Shown: positions 54,154-63,286 of the stretch, piece by piece
How the letters are laid out: each line of letters begins with the position of its first letter
Numbering within the stretch: position 1 is the first letter of the stretch
NCBI RefSeq assembly: GCF_009177065.1
Contig: NZ_WEZF01000002.1
Coordinates: 124,001-188,000, forward strand
Length of the DNA stretch: 64,000 nt
From: Tautonia marina
GTDB lineage: Bacteria; Planctomycetota; Planctomycetia; Isosphaerales; Isosphaeraceae
Reading direction: 5' to 3'
Notes under the pieces: generated by a model
Database searches by the model: none
What the model saw: only the letters and a program-made list of their open reading frames with translations
Told to the model about the DNA's origin: nothing
Position numbers and translations under genes: made by a program

Positions 54154-55428
54154 ATGCGCGTGACCCTCGACTACGGACGCACCGGCCTTGAGGTCGAGCT
54201 GCCCGACGACCGGGTCATCGGCCCTTTGGAAATCCAGGACGTTCCCCCGCTCGACGACCCCGAAGCCGCGGTCGTCGCGAGCCTTGAAGTTCCCATCGGC
54301 TCCCCTCCGCTCCGCGAGGTCGCCCGGGGGAAGAAGACGGCCTGCATTCTCATCTGCGACATTACCCGACCCGTCCCGAACGAGCTGATTCTTCGACCGA
54401 CCCTCAAAACCTTGCTCGAAGCCGGGATCGCCCGCGAAGACGTGCTAATCCTCGTCGCCACCGGCCTGCACCGGCCCAGCACCGAGGCCGAGCGGGTCGA
54501 AATGCTCGGCGAGCAGATCGCCCGTGATTATCGGGTGGAAGACCATCACGGCACCGTGCTCGAAGAACACACCTTCCTCGGCACGACTCCGAAGGGGGTT
54601 CCCGCCTGGATCGACTCCCGCTACGTCAACGCCGACCTGAAGATCGCCACCGGGCTGATCGAGCCACACCTGATGGCCGGCTACTCCGGCGGTCGCAAGC
54701 TCATCTGCCCCGGCATCGCCGCCTTCGAGACGGTCAAGATCTGGCACGGCCCCGACTTCCTCGAACACCCGAAGGCCGATTGCGGCTTCCTCGACGGAAA
54801 CCCCGTCCACGAGGAGAACACCCGAATCGCCCGCATGGCCGGCTGCGACTTCATCGTCAACGTCACGCTCGACAAGCAGCGCCGGGTGACGTCGGTCGTC
54901 GCGGGAGACATGGAGAAAGCCTTCCTCGAAGGGGTCCGGTTCATCGAGCACGTGGTCACGGCCAGGGTCCGCGAACCGGTCGACGTGGTCGTCACCAGTT
55001 CGGCCGGCTACCCGCTCGACACCACCTTTTACCAGGCGGTCAAGGGGATGACCGGTGCCCTGCCGATCGTCAAGCAAGGCGGCACCATCATCATCGCCGC
55101 CAGCCTGACCGAAGGGATCGGCAGTCCCGAGTTCCAGAGCCTTTTCCGCGAACACGAATCGCTCGACGCTTTCATGCAAAAGGTCCTCGGCAAGGAGTAC
55201 TTCGTGCTCGACCAGTGGCAGCTTGAAGAACTCGCCAAGGTCCGCCGCAAGGCCCGCGTGAAGATCGTCTCCGACGGCCTTCCCGCCGCCACCCTCTCCG
55301 AGCTGTTCGTCGAGCCCGCCGAGTCGGTCGAATCGGCCGTCTCTTCCTCGCTCGCCGACTACGGCCCCGACGCCCGCGTCGCCGTCATTCCGAAGGGGCC
55401 GTACGTGCTCGCCACGGTCGGAGAATGA
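54154..55428 (+). CDS. larA: nickel-dependent lactate racemase-like protein LarA
   Basis: 424 aa. The pincer-nucleotide nickel site residues of LarA are conserved with a constant -2 offset from the Lactobacillus plantarum numbering: H106 (ATGLHRP), H172 (EPHLMAG), K182 (GGRKLICPG) and H198 (IWHGP). So the catalytic cofactor is likely to bind. It acts on 2-hydroxy acids; lactate is only one possible substrate, as the LarA family is broad. The pincer cofactor needs LarB, LarC and LarE, none of which is in this window. Upstream is 180 bp from the AI-2E transporter gene. The start codon is a confident ATG. Confidence 0.9.
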   Translation: MRVTLDYGRTGLEVELPDDRVIGPLEIQDVPPLDDPEAAVVASLEVPIGSPPLREVARGKKTACILICDITRPVPNELILRPTLKTLLEAGIAREDVLILVATGLHRPSTEAERVEMLGEQIARDYRVEDHHGTVLEEHTFLGTTPKGVPAWIDSRYVNADLKIATGLIEPHLMAGYSGGRKLICPGIAAFETVKIWHGPDFLEHPKADCGFLDGNPVHEENTRIARMAGCDFIVNVTLDKQRRVTSVVAGDMEKAFLEGVRFIEHVVTARVREPVDVVVTSSAGYPLDTTFYQAVKGMTGALPIVKQGGTIIIAASLTEGIGSPEFQSLFREHESLDAFMQKVLGKEYFVLDQWQLEELAKVRRKARVKIVSDGLPAATLSELFVEPAESVESAVSSSLADYGPDARVAVIPKGPYVLATVGE

Positions 55429-55551
55429 CCGTCTCCACGGGTGGGTCCGCGCAGCGAGACCCACCCGTCGATCGTCTCGATGAGCCCCTGGTCCAGGTCC
55501 GATCGCTCGATTCGTCTCAAAACGTCGAGGGCATCCCGGAGCCTCCTTCCC

Positions 55552-56058
55552 ATGCAGCACCGCTCGCTCGATTTCCGCGACGCCGACGCCGTGATCGCCG
55601 AGATCCGCCACTTGCAACACGGCGGTTACACGAAGCTCGGGAAGTGGAACCTCGCCCAGATGTGCGACCACCTCCGCCAGACACTTCGCATGGGCCTCGA
55701 CGGCTCCGATCGCCGCTTGCCCTGGGTTGTCCGCACCCTGGTCACCGGGCCAATCTTCCGCCGTGTCATCAAGACGCGACGAATGAAGTCCGGGATTCCC
55801 GTTCCCAAAGAACTGGTTCCCACCAGCCCCGACGGCCCCGACGATCCCGCCGCCATCGATGCCTGCATTGCCACCTTGCAGGAGGCTCGGGACGCCTCCG
55901 GCCCGCTTCCCAAGCATCCAGTGGCCGATCTCACGGTCGATCAGTGGAAGCAGTTGAACTGGATTCACTGCGCCCACCACCTGGGCTTCCTCATCCCACA
56001 CGCCCAGCCCGTTGCGGAAGCCCCGTCCGGCATCGAAACCGCCTCCGGCCCCCCTTGA
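55552..56058 (+). CDS. DUF1569 domain-containing (DinB-like) protein
   Basis: 168 aa. The pattern GKWNLAQMCDHLRQTLRMGLDG near residue 30 and WKQLNWIHCAHHLGFL near the C-terminus is characteristic of DUF1569, a four-helix-bundle fold related to DinB, with likely metal-binding His residues (three visible: CDHL, HCAHH). Function unknown. ATG 55552 has GGAG upstream. Its stop codon abuts the stop codon of the convergent VOC gene, forming TGATCA. Confidence 0.85.
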   Translation: MQHRSLDFRDADAVIAEIRHLQHGGYTKLGKWNLAQMCDHLRQTLRMGLDGSDRRLPWVVRTLVTGPIFRRVIKTRRMKSGIPVPKELVPTSPDGPDDPAAIDACIATLQEARDASGPLPKHPVADLTVDQWKQLNWIHCAHHLGFLIPHAQPVAEAPSGIETASGPP

Positions 56059-56418
56059 TCAATCTGTCTCGGAGCGACTCGACCAGGCAAACAAGGTGAT
56101 GGGCGTCCCTTCCGGATCAACCAGGCGAACCTCTCGGTATTGTTCCTCGGTGTTGTCGCTCGGCTCGCTGACCGACACGCCGAGCCTCTGCAACCGAACC
56201 CGATCGGCGTCCGGGTCGTCTACCTGGAAAACCAGGCGACAGCCTCGGCGTCCCTCCTCCGATCGCTTCAACGCCAGGCGCCCCCCGCCGGGAGCCTCCA
56301 GCAACACAAATCCCTTCGGCTCGTCTCGCAAGAGAATCCGAAGGCCCAGCACCTCGGCATACCACCGAGCGATCCGATCGGGGTCAGCCGTGTGCAACTC
56401 GGTCATGAACAACGTCAT
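56059..56418 (-). CDS. VOC (glyoxalase/bleomycin-resistance) superfamily protein
   Basis: 119 aa. MTLFMTELHTADPDRIARWYAEVLGLRI and later LVFQVDDPDADRVRLQRLG, REVRLVDPEGTPITLF form the paired beta-alpha-beta modules of the VOC fold. Metal-binding His/Glu residues are not all obvious, so it may be a binding protein or a non-canonical enzyme. Ends exactly next to the DUF1569 gene. The start ATG 56418 has GAGGGG upstream; a longer frame adds 13 residues. Confidence 0.85.
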   Translation of the reverse strand: MTLFMTELHTADPDRIARWYAEVLGLRILLRDEPKGFVLLEAPGGGRLALKRSEEGRRGCRLVFQVDDPDADRVRLQRLGVSVSEPSDNTEEQYREVRLVDPEGTPITLFAWSSRSETD

Positions 56419-56548
56419 CGGCCCCTCGTGACTGCACTCCGATTCCCCCCGCCCCATCGGTTGCCGTTGACCGTCCGGGCAGGATAGCTAAAATCTGCCT
56501 CATCTTACGCAATCAACTGATCGATCCGCCGCACCCGAAGGTCCGAGG

Positions 56549-58063
56549 ATGTCCGAGGAGAAGCAAGACGACCTGGAAGCCGTCCGCCTGGAGAAGCTCC
56601 GGCGGATCGAGGCGCTGGGAATCGACCCCTGGGGTCAGCGGTTCGACGACCACCTGGCCATCTCCCAGGTCCGCGCCCGAGAGCCCGAGGCCGCCCAGCC
56701 AGGGGACGAAACCCCCGGCCCCCGCGTCCGGATCGCCGGCCGGATCATGCTCCGCCGGGTGCAAGGGAACGTCCACTTCCTCGACCTCCGCGACTGGACC
56801 GGGCGTATCCAGGTCTTCCTCGGCAAGAAGCAGGTCGGCCCCGACGCCTGGCAGCTCGCCAAGGAACTCGACCTCTCCGACCTGATCGGTGTCGATGGCA
56901 CCCTCGGCTTCACCAAGACCGGCGAGCTGACCGTCTTCGCCGAGTCGATCACCTTCCTCGGAAAGAGCCTCCTCCCACCTCCCGAGAAGTGGCACGGCCT
57001 GACCGACGTCGAGGCGCGCAGCCGAATGCGCTACCTCGACCTGTTCAGCAACCCCGAGAGCCTGCAGACCTTCCTCGGCCGCTCCAAGATCGTCTCGACC
57101 ATCCGCCGAGTGCTCGAACAACGCGGGTTCGTCGAGGTCGAAGGGCCGACCATGCAGTCGATCGCCGGAGGAGCCGCCGCCCGGCCCTTCGTCTCGCATC
57201 ACAATGCGCTCGACCTCGACCTGTTCCTCCGCATCGCCCTCGAACTGCCCCTCAAGCGCCTGCTCGTCGGCGGCATGGAACGGGTCTTCGAACTCGGCCG
57301 TGTCTACCGGAACGAGGGGATCAGCCGCAAGCACAACCCCGAGTTCACCATGCTGGAGGCCTACCAAGCCTATGGAGACTACCACAGCATGATGGACCTG
57401 ACCGAGGCCCTCATCTGCGGTGCCATCGACGCCATCGACGGCAACTACCAGCGCACCATCCACGTCGGCTCCGAAGGGGAGATCGCCCCCACGACCGTTG
57501 ACTTCACCCCCCCCTGGCCTCGCAAAACCTACAACGAGCTTGTCCAAGAACATGCCGGTGTCGATCCGACCGACGCCGATGCCGTAAAGGCCAAGGCCGA
57601 ATCCCTCGGCCTCGAAACCAAGGGGAAAGATCCCGTCGTCATCCTCGGCGAGCTGTTCGAGGAGGCCGTTGAGGACAATCTGACCGGCCCCGTCTTCGTC
57701 ATCGACTACCCCGCCCCCCTCTGCCCGTTGACCAAGCGGAAGGCCGGGCACCCCGAGATCGCCGAACGCTTCGAGCTGTTCGTCCTCGGCATGGAGCTGG
57801 CCAACGCCTACACCGAGCTGAACGACCCGAACTTGCAGGAAGATCTCTTCCGCTCGCAGCTCGCCGGGCTTGCCGAGGACGAGTCGATGGCCAAGATGGA
57901 CGACGACTTCATCAAGGCCCTCAAGCACGCCATGCCCCCCGCCGGGGGACTCGGGATCGGGATTGATCGCCTCTGCATGCTCCTGCTCGACAGGCCGAGC
58001 ATCCGGGACGTGATCCTCTTCCCCTTGCTCCGCCCCCAAAGCTCGGGAAGCGGCGGCGGCTGA
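56549..58063 (+). CDS. lysS: lysine--tRNA ligase, class II
   Basis: 504-aa cytoplasmic enzyme charging tRNA-Lys. An N-terminal anticodon-binding OB-fold (residues ~55-150, with VRIAGRIMLRRVQGNVHFLDL) is followed by the class II catalytic core. Motif 1 includes RRVLEQRGFVEVEGP, motif 2 RVYRNEGISRKHNPEFTMLE, and motif 3 GLGIGIDRL near the end. Length is usual. AAGG precedes the ATG. It starts a tight run with the ABC transporter pair and aminotransferase, all on the plus strand with gaps of 80-90 bp, though co-transcription is not proven. Confidence 0.96.
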   Translation: MSEEKQDDLEAVRLEKLRRIEALGIDPWGQRFDDHLAISQVRAREPEAAQPGDETPGPRVRIAGRIMLRRVQGNVHFLDLRDWTGRIQVFLGKKQVGPDAWQLAKELDLSDLIGVDGTLGFTKTGELTVFAESITFLGKSLLPPPEKWHGLTDVEARSRMRYLDLFSNPESLQTFLGRSKIVSTIRRVLEQRGFVEVEGPTMQSIAGGAAARPFVSHHNALDLDLFLRIALELPLKRLLVGGMERVFELGRVYRNEGISRKHNPEFTMLEAYQAYGDYHSMMDLTEALICGAIDAIDGNYQRTIHVGSEGEIAPTTVDFTPPWPRKTYNELVQEHAGVDPTDADAVKAKAESLGLETKGKDPVVILGELFEEAVEDNLTGPVFVIDYPAPLCPLTKRKAGHPEIAERFELFVLGMELANAYTELNDPNLQEDLFRSQLAGLAEDESMAKMDDDFIKALKHAMPPAGGLGIGIDRLCMLLLDRPSIRDVILFPLLRPQSSGSGGG

Positions 58064-58144
58064 GTGTCCTGTTCGACAATGATCGGGCGGATGACCGATC
58101 GTGGACGCCTTGATTGACAGGCTGGCGTAAGGAGACGCCCGACC

Positions 58145-59551
58145 ATGTACAAGTACCTGCTCTGCTGGCGCTATCTGCGCACCCGGTACATCGCGCTGGC
58201 GAGCATCATCAGCGTCATGCTCGGCGTGGCGACGATGATCGTGGTGAACTCGGTCATGGCCGGCTTCTCGACGATGATGCAGGAGCGCCTGCACGGCACG
58301 CTCTCCGACATCATCATCGAGTCCTTCAGCCTCAACGGCTTCGACAACCCCGACGAGGTGATGGCCGCCATCCAGGAGGCCGTCGGCGACCGCGTCGACG
58401 CCATGGCACCCTCCCTGCAACTGTTCGGCTACGCCATGATCCCCGTCGGCGGCGGCGAGCACCTGACGCGCGAGGTGCAGATCATCGGCGTCCGCCCCGA
58501 GGACCGCGCCAAGGTCGGCGACTTCGCCCAGTACCTGGTCCACCAATCGCGCCCCGGGCAAGACGAACTTCCCAGGGCCGAGCCGACCTTCCACGTCCCC
58601 GACGAATACCGCCTGAACACTTACGCCGGACAGGTCTACCAGCAAACCGACCCCGATGACCCTTTCATCGGCCTCCTCGAGCAGGACATGGAATCGCTCG
58701 TCCCGGCCGACGGCATGATCCTCGGCTACGCCATCGGCACCGTCCACCGGCCCGAGACGGGCGAGGACATGTTCATCGCCCCCCAAGGGTCGAAGGTCAT
58801 CCTCCACTTCCCCTCGGCCGGCCGCACCCCCGAGGCGAAGACGGGCGAATTCACCGTTGTCAGCTACTTCAAAAGCGGGATGAGCGAATACGACTCGATG
58901 CAGGTCTACGTCCCGATCGACCGCATCCAGTTCCTCCGCGGCCAGGATGGCTTCGTCAACCAGATTCAGGTGAAGGCGAAGCCGGGGACCGACCTCGACA
59001 CCCTGGCCCGAGACATCCGCCTGGCGATGGAAGGCAAGTGGCCGACCCGCTTCCTCGTCTCCACCTGGGAGCAGAAGCAAGGCCCCCTGCTCGCCGCCGT
59101 ACAGGTCGAGCAGAACATCCTCAACATCCTGCTCTTCTTCATCATCGCCGTGGCCGGGTTCGGCATCCTCGGCATCTTCTCGATGATCGTGGTGGAAAAG
59201 ACGCGAGACATCGGCATCCTCAAGGCGCTCGGCGCGTCCGATTCGGGCGTTCGCGGCATCTTCCTCGGCTACGGCCTGACGCTCGGAATGGTCGGTAGCC
59301 TCGTCGGCATGACCGGCGGCCTGCTGTTCGTGAAGTACATCAACGAGATCGAGAAAGGGTTAAGCACGATCACCGGCCGGAAGGTCTTCGACGATTCGAT
59401 TTACTACTTCCCCGAGATCCCGACCCTGGTCGAACCGTTGACCGTGGCCTGGATCGTCGTCGGCGCCCTGGTCATCGCCGTGGCCGCCAGTGTCTGGCCG
59501 GCCCAGCGGGCCTCTCGGATGCATCCGGTGAAGGCCCTTCGGTACGAGTGA
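58145..59551 (+). CDS. LolC/E-like ABC transporter permease
   Basis: 468 aa. One N-terminal membrane helix (~17-40), a large periplasmic part (~42-320), then three helices (~325-350, ~375-405, ~425-455) with the FtsX-type phrases AVAGFGILGIFSMIVVEKTRDIGILKALGAS and IVVGALVIAVAASVWPAQRASRMHPVKALRYE. This is the LolC/LolE/MacB-like permease layout. The ATPase gene follows. Lol-type systems release lipoproteins from the inner membrane, an attractive role given the many lipoproteins here, but other substrates are possible. AAGGAG precedes the start. Confidence 0.88.
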   Translation: MYKYLLCWRYLRTRYIALASIISVMLGVATMIVVNSVMAGFSTMMQERLHGTLSDIIIESFSLNGFDNPDEVMAAIQEAVGDRVDAMAPSLQLFGYAMIPVGGGEHLTREVQIIGVRPEDRAKVGDFAQYLVHQSRPGQDELPRAEPTFHVPDEYRLNTYAGQVYQQTDPDDPFIGLLEQDMESLVPADGMILGYAIGTVHRPETGEDMFIAPQGSKVILHFPSAGRTPEAKTGEFTVVSYFKSGMSEYDSMQVYVPIDRIQFLRGQDGFVNQIQVKAKPGTDLDTLARDIRLAMEGKWPTRFLVSTWEQKQGPLLAAVQVEQNILNILLFFIIAVAGFGILGIFSMIVVEKTRDIGILKALGASDSGVRGIFLGYGLTLGMVGSLVGMTGGLLFVKYINEIEKGLSTITGRKVFDDSIYYFPEIPTLVEPLTVAWIVVGALVIAVAASVWPAQRASRMHPVKALRYE

Positions 59552-59638
59552 TCGGTTCCATCCCCCCCGCTTCTGCACGACCTGTTGTGTGCCCGCGGTG
59601 CGGCGAGCGCATCGCATCCCCTTCCTCCGGAGGCCCCG

Positions 59639-60349
59639 ATGGTCCCCCATCTCTCGACGCTCGGCCTGTCCAAGTCGTACCGCAAGGGGCGCGAGTCAGT
59701 CCCGGTGCTCGACGAGGTCGATCTGGAGATCGACCAGGGAGAGTTGCTCGCCATCGTGGGAGCGAGCGGATCGGGCAAGAGTACCCTGCTCCACCTGATC
59801 GGCCTGATCGACGGCGCCGACGGCGGCCAGATCGAACTCAACGGCGAGCGGATCGACAACCTGCCCAACCGTCGCCGCGATGCCCTGCGCAACCGCACGT
59901 TCGGCTTCATCTTCCAGTTCTACCACCTCCTGCCCGAGCTGACTGCCCTGGAGAACGTCCTCATTCCGTTAACGATCCGCTACGGGCCGCTCGAATATCT
60001 GGCCAAACGCCGGAGTTTCCGGATCGAGGCCGAGGCGATGCTCGACCGCGTCGGCCTGAGCCATCGGATCACCCACAAGCCGAACGAACTCTCCGGCGGC
60101 GAGATGCAGCGGGTCGCCATCGCCCGGGCGCTCGTGGGGGGCCCGTCCGTCCTGCTCGCCGACGAACCGACCGGCAACCTCGACGCCAACACCGGCCGAG
60201 AGGTCCTCGACCTGCTCCGCGACTTGAACCGCGAACGGGCGCTCACTATGATACTCGTCACCCACGACCTTGGGATCGCCTCGAAGGCCGACCGGGTTGT
60301 GCGGCTGGCCGAGGGACGGCTGGAAGAATGGTCCCCGGTCCTCGCCTGA
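59639..60349 (+). CDS. LolD-like ABC transporter ATP-binding protein
   Basis: 236 aa. Walker A GASGSGKST is at residues ~39-47, the Q-loop follows FGFIFQFYHLLPEL, the signature is LSGGEMQRVAIARAL, Walker B LLADEPTGNLD, H-loop TMILVTHDLGIA. Matches LolD/MacB-type ATPases that partner with FtsX-fold permeases. The permease lies directly upstream (87-bp gap). Start ATG 59639 has GGAGG five bases upstream; an in-frame start at 59585 is not needed. Function is coupled to the preceding permease. Confidence 0.93.
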   Translation: MVPHLSTLGLSKSYRKGRESVPVLDEVDLEIDQGELLAIVGASGSGKSTLLHLIGLIDGADGGQIELNGERIDNLPNRRRDALRNRTFGFIFQFYHLLPELTALENVLIPLTIRYGPLEYLAKRRSFRIEAEAMLDRVGLSHRITHKPNELSGGEMQRVAIARALVGGPSVLLADEPTGNLDANTGREVLDLLRDLNRERALTMILVTHDLGIASKADRVVRLAEGRLEEWSPVLA

Positions 60350-60434
60350 TATCCCTCCCCACATTTGATTGACGTCCACCGCGGGGCCTTGGTCCGACCC
60401 TGGCCCCCCTGCCCGCTCGTCGAGGAGCCCCGCC

Positions 60435-61304
60435 ATGAGCCTGAAGGTTTCCATCAACGGCAAGCTCTTCGACAAGGCCGACGCCAAGATCAGCGTCTAC
60501 GACCACGGCTTGCTTTACGGCGACGGCGTCTTCGAGGGGCTCCGCTCCTACAACGGCCGGGTCTTCCGCCTCGAAGACCACATAGACCGGCTCTATGCCT
60601 CGGCCCGCGCCATTCATCTCGAAATTCCGATGGCCCGCTCCGAGCTGGCCGAGGCGGTCATCGAGACCTTGAAGGTCAACGACCTGACCGACGCCTACAT
60701 CCGGCTCGTCGTCACCCGGGGGGCCGGCAGCCTCGGGCTCGATCCCCGCCGGACGTCCGACCCTCAAGTCATCATCATCACCGACACGATCTCGTTGTAT
60801 CCCGACGAGCTGTACGAACACGGCCTGAAGATCATCACCTCCGGGACGATCCGCAACCACCCGGCGGCCTTGAACCCCCGGATCAAGTCGCTGAACTACC
60901 TGAACAACATCCTGGCCAAGATCGAGGGCACGAATGCCGGATGCCTCGAAGCCCTGATGCTGAACCATCAGGGGCACGTGGCCGAATGCACCGGCGACAA
61001 CATCTTCATCGTCCTCAAGGGGGTCATCCACACCCCTTCGGTCGATTCCGGGATCCTGGAGGGAATCACCCGCCAAGCGGTCATCGACCTGGCTCGCGAG
61101 ATCGGCCTGACCGTCATCGAGCGGACAATGGACCGGCACGACATCTACACCGCCGACGAGTGCTTCCTCACCGGCACCGCCGCCGAGGTGATTCCCGTCA
61201 TCGATTGCGACGCCCGCCCCATCGGCGACGGCCACCCCGGGCCGATCACCAAGGATCTGCACCACCGCTTCCACGCCCTCGTCCGGGGCGAGGCCGAAGC
61301 CTGA
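60435..61304 (+). CDS. ilvE: branched-chain amino acid aminotransferase (fold type IV PLP)
   Basis: 289 aa. Opening SLKVSINGKLFDKADAKISV and YDHGLLYGDGVFEGLRSY are typical of IlvE. PLP lysine is K151 in IKSLNYLNN; the PLP-phosphate contacts GTAAEVIPV and HVAECTGDNIF are present. It interconverts branched-chain amino acids with their 2-oxo acids. D-amino acid aminotransferase and ADC lyase are close relatives and cannot be excluded by eye, but the overall motif set favours IlvE. GAGGAG lies seven bases before ATG 60435. Its stop abuts the stop of the 41-aa gene on the other strand. Confidence 0.88.
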   Translation: MSLKVSINGKLFDKADAKISVYDHGLLYGDGVFEGLRSYNGRVFRLEDHIDRLYASARAIHLEIPMARSELAEAVIETLKVNDLTDAYIRLVVTRGAGSLGLDPRRTSDPQVIIITDTISLYPDELYEHGLKIITSGTIRNHPAALNPRIKSLNYLNNILAKIEGTNAGCLEALMLNHQGHVAECTGDNIFIVLKGVIHTPSVDSGILEGITRQAVIDLAREIGLTVIERTMDRHDIYTADECFLTGTAAEVIPVIDCDARPIGDGHPGPITKDLHHRFHALVRGEAEA

Positions 61305-61430
61305 TCATCCGCTTCGTCGACTGTCTCCCTGCCCCGATCGTCTCATCCATGACGCAATCAGAAACAAGACGACGGGGCCCATCGCGATCAGAATCGCTCC
61401 CAGGCCGATCATGAGCCATTGCCAGGCCAT
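61305..61430 (-). CDS. 41-residue single-pass membrane protein
   Basis: MAWQWLMIGLGAILIAMGPV then VLFLIASWMRRSGQGDSRRSG: one or two hydrophobic stretches followed by a basic, Ser-rich tail. The ribosome-binding site GGGAGGAAG eight or so bases before the ATG is among the best in the window, which supports a real gene despite its size. Family not recognised; too short for domain calls. It is convergent with ilvE, sharing a TGATCA double stop, and lies 161 bp from the universal stress protein gene start. Confidence 0.65.
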   Translation of the reverse strand: MAWQWLMIGLGAILIAMGPVVLFLIASWMRRSGQGDSRRSG

Positions 61431-61591
61431 GAGCTTCCTCCCTATTTCAACAGAGTCACCTCGGCCCCGATCCGAACAGGCGGGGCTCTTGATTCCGCCG
61501 GGACTTGGCCGCATCTTAGATGCCAGGTCCCGGCATCGCGCCGTTCGGAATCGGAGGTGGAGGCCGAGACTCCCCGGCCCTCGGTGGTCCC

Positions 61592-62050
61592 ATGCTTCAG
61601 ATTGATCGAATTCTCGCCCCGACGGATTTTAGCTCCCACTCCGAGGGCTCGGTTCGCTTTGCCTGCGAACTGGCCGAACGCCTCGGAGCCGAGCTGCATC
61701 TGATCCACGTCCTCTCCGATGTCGTCGTGCCCGCTGGGCCCGACCCGATGCTCATCTCCAGCATGCCGCCGGAGTACTATCGGGAAATCGAAGATCAATC
61801 GCGCCAGACGCTCGATTCCCTCTGCGCCCCCGACTGGCCTCGCCCTGCTCAGATCGTGACTGAGGTGCGCTGGGGTGATCCGGTCGATGAGATCAACGCC
61901 TACGCCACCGAAAAGGGGATCGACATGATCGTGGTCGCCACCCACGGCCGAACCGGGCTGGCCCACGTCCTGCTCGGCTCGGTCGCCGAACGAATCGTCC
62001 GCGAAGCCCCCTGCCCCGTCCTGACGATCCGAGACAAAAAACCCTCCTGA
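61592..62050 (+). CDS. universal stress protein (UspA family)
   Basis: 152-aa cytoplasmic protein. IDRILAPTDFSSHSEGSVRFA at the start and VATHGRTGLAHVLLGSVAERI near residues ~118-138 carry the ATP-binding G-x2-G-x(9)-G-[ST] pattern of the ATP-binding USP class. Induced by stress in many bacteria; role here unspecified. ATG 61592 lies at the domain boundary; upstream in-frame residues are not protein-like. Confidence 0.93.
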   Translation: MLQIDRILAPTDFSSHSEGSVRFACELAERLGAELHLIHVLSDVVVPAGPDPMLISSMPPEYYREIEDQSRQTLDSLCAPDWPRPAQIVTEVRWGDPVDEINAYATEKGIDMIVVATHGRTGLAHVLLGSVAERIVREAPCPVLTIRDKKPS

Positions 62051-62107
62051 TCGACGAGTCAAGGCTCCCTCCCCGATCCTCCCCTGACCCGCTCCGAGGG
62101 CCCGCCC

Positions 62108-63286
62108 TTGCGACTCGCGCCCGCCGCTTCCATTGCTCCCTCCAAGATTCGAGCCATCGCCGCCCTGGCCGATGAGTTCCCCGGCACCCTCCGCCTCTTT
62201 TACGGCGAAGACACCCTGCCCACCCCCGACTTCATCAAGCAGGCCGCTCACGCCGCGATCGACGCTGACCGCACCTACTACACCCCCAACCCCGGATATC
62301 CTGAACTTCGAGACACCATCGCCCATCAGTACCATCAGTTGCACCGCGTACCCATCGAGCGCGATCAGGTAGTCGTGACCGCCAGCGGCATGATGGCGAT
62401 CCACCTGGCCGTCGAAGCCACGGTCGGTCCCGGCGACTCGGCACTGGTCGTCACGCCCCTCTGGCCGAATTTCGTCGGCGCGATTCAGGTTGCGGGAGCC
62501 GAGGCCATCGAAGTGCCCCTCTCCCTCAATGTCGACGGCTTCCACCTCGATCTTGACCGGCTTGAGTCGGCGCTCCGCCCCAACACGCGAATGCTTGCCC
62601 TCGCCAGCCCCGGCAACCCGACCGGCTGGACCGCGTCACTTGACGACTGGCGAACACTCGTGGCCTTCTGCGAGCGGCACGACCTCTGGCTGCTGGCCGA
62701 TGGCGTCTACGAGCGTATCGTCTTTGGCAGCGGATCGAGCGTCGCTCCCAGCCCGATCGAACTCGAAGCAGCCCGCCCTCGCACCATCATTGCGCAAAGC
62801 TGTTCGAAAGCCTACCGAATGACCGGATGGCGGATCGGCTATGCCATCGCTCCTCCTGAGGTCGCCCCGACGCTCGCCTTCCTCCAGGAATATGCCGTCA
62901 GCCACGCCTTCGGGGTCGCTCAGGAGGCCGCCCGGGTCGCCATCCGAGACGGCGACGCCTTTCTCGCCGACGCCCAGGCCCGATACGCCCGGCATCGCGA
63001 CCTCGCCGTCGATCGTCTCCGGCAAATCGACGGGGTCCAGGTTCCTGTCCCTGAGGGAGCCTTCTACGTCTTCCCGAAACTCGACGGTCTGCGCGATTCG
63101 GTCCCCCTCTGCGAGTCCCTCGTCCGAGATCACCGGGTCGGCGTCGCCCCAGGCTCGGCCTTCGGCGAAGGGGGAAAAGGTCATGTCCGCATCTGCTTCG
63201 CCGTCGATGAATCAACCTTGCTCGATGGGCTCGATCGCTTCGAAGCCGGTTGGCTCACCTTTCGAGACCGGGGATCACCCTCATGA
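62108..63286 (+). CDS. pyridoxal-phosphate-dependent aminotransferase, class I/II
   Basis: 392 aa. LALASPGNPTGW and LLADGVYERIVF mark the PLP Asn/Asp/Tyr region; the Schiff-base lysine is in SCSKAYRMTGWRIGY (~235); the carboxylate-binding Arg lies in KGHVRICFA. This is the aspartate/tyrosine aminotransferase-like fold type I. The start is TTG 62108 with GAGGG seven bases upstream; no ATG lies at the right place. The downstream Nudix gene overlaps by ATGA. Substrate unknown. Confidence 0.9.
   Translation: MRLAPAASIAPSKIRAIAALADEFPGTLRLFYGEDTLPTPDFIKQAAHAAIDADRTYYTPNPGYPELRDTIAHQYHQLHRVPIERDQVVVTASGMMAIHLAVEATVGPGDSALVVTPLWPNFVGAIQVAGAEAIEVPLSLNVDGFHLDLDRLESALRPNTRMLALASPGNPTGWTASLDDWRTLVAFCERHDLWLLADGVYERIVFGSGSSVAPSPIELEAARPRTIIAQSCSKAYRMTGWRIGYAIAPPEVAPTLAFLQEYAVSHAFGVAQEAARVAIRDGDAFLADAQARYARHRDLAVDRLRQIDGVQVPVPEGAFYVFPKLDGLRDSVPLCESLVRDHRVGVAPGSAFGEGGKGHVRICFAVDESTLLDGLDRFEAGWLTFRDRGSPS

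Noticed and set aside
56513-59080. An 855-codon antisense ORF opposite lysS and the ABC permease gene
   Set aside because: Opposite strand encodes clear LysS and LolC/E-like proteins; the antisense product is a low-complexity shadow.
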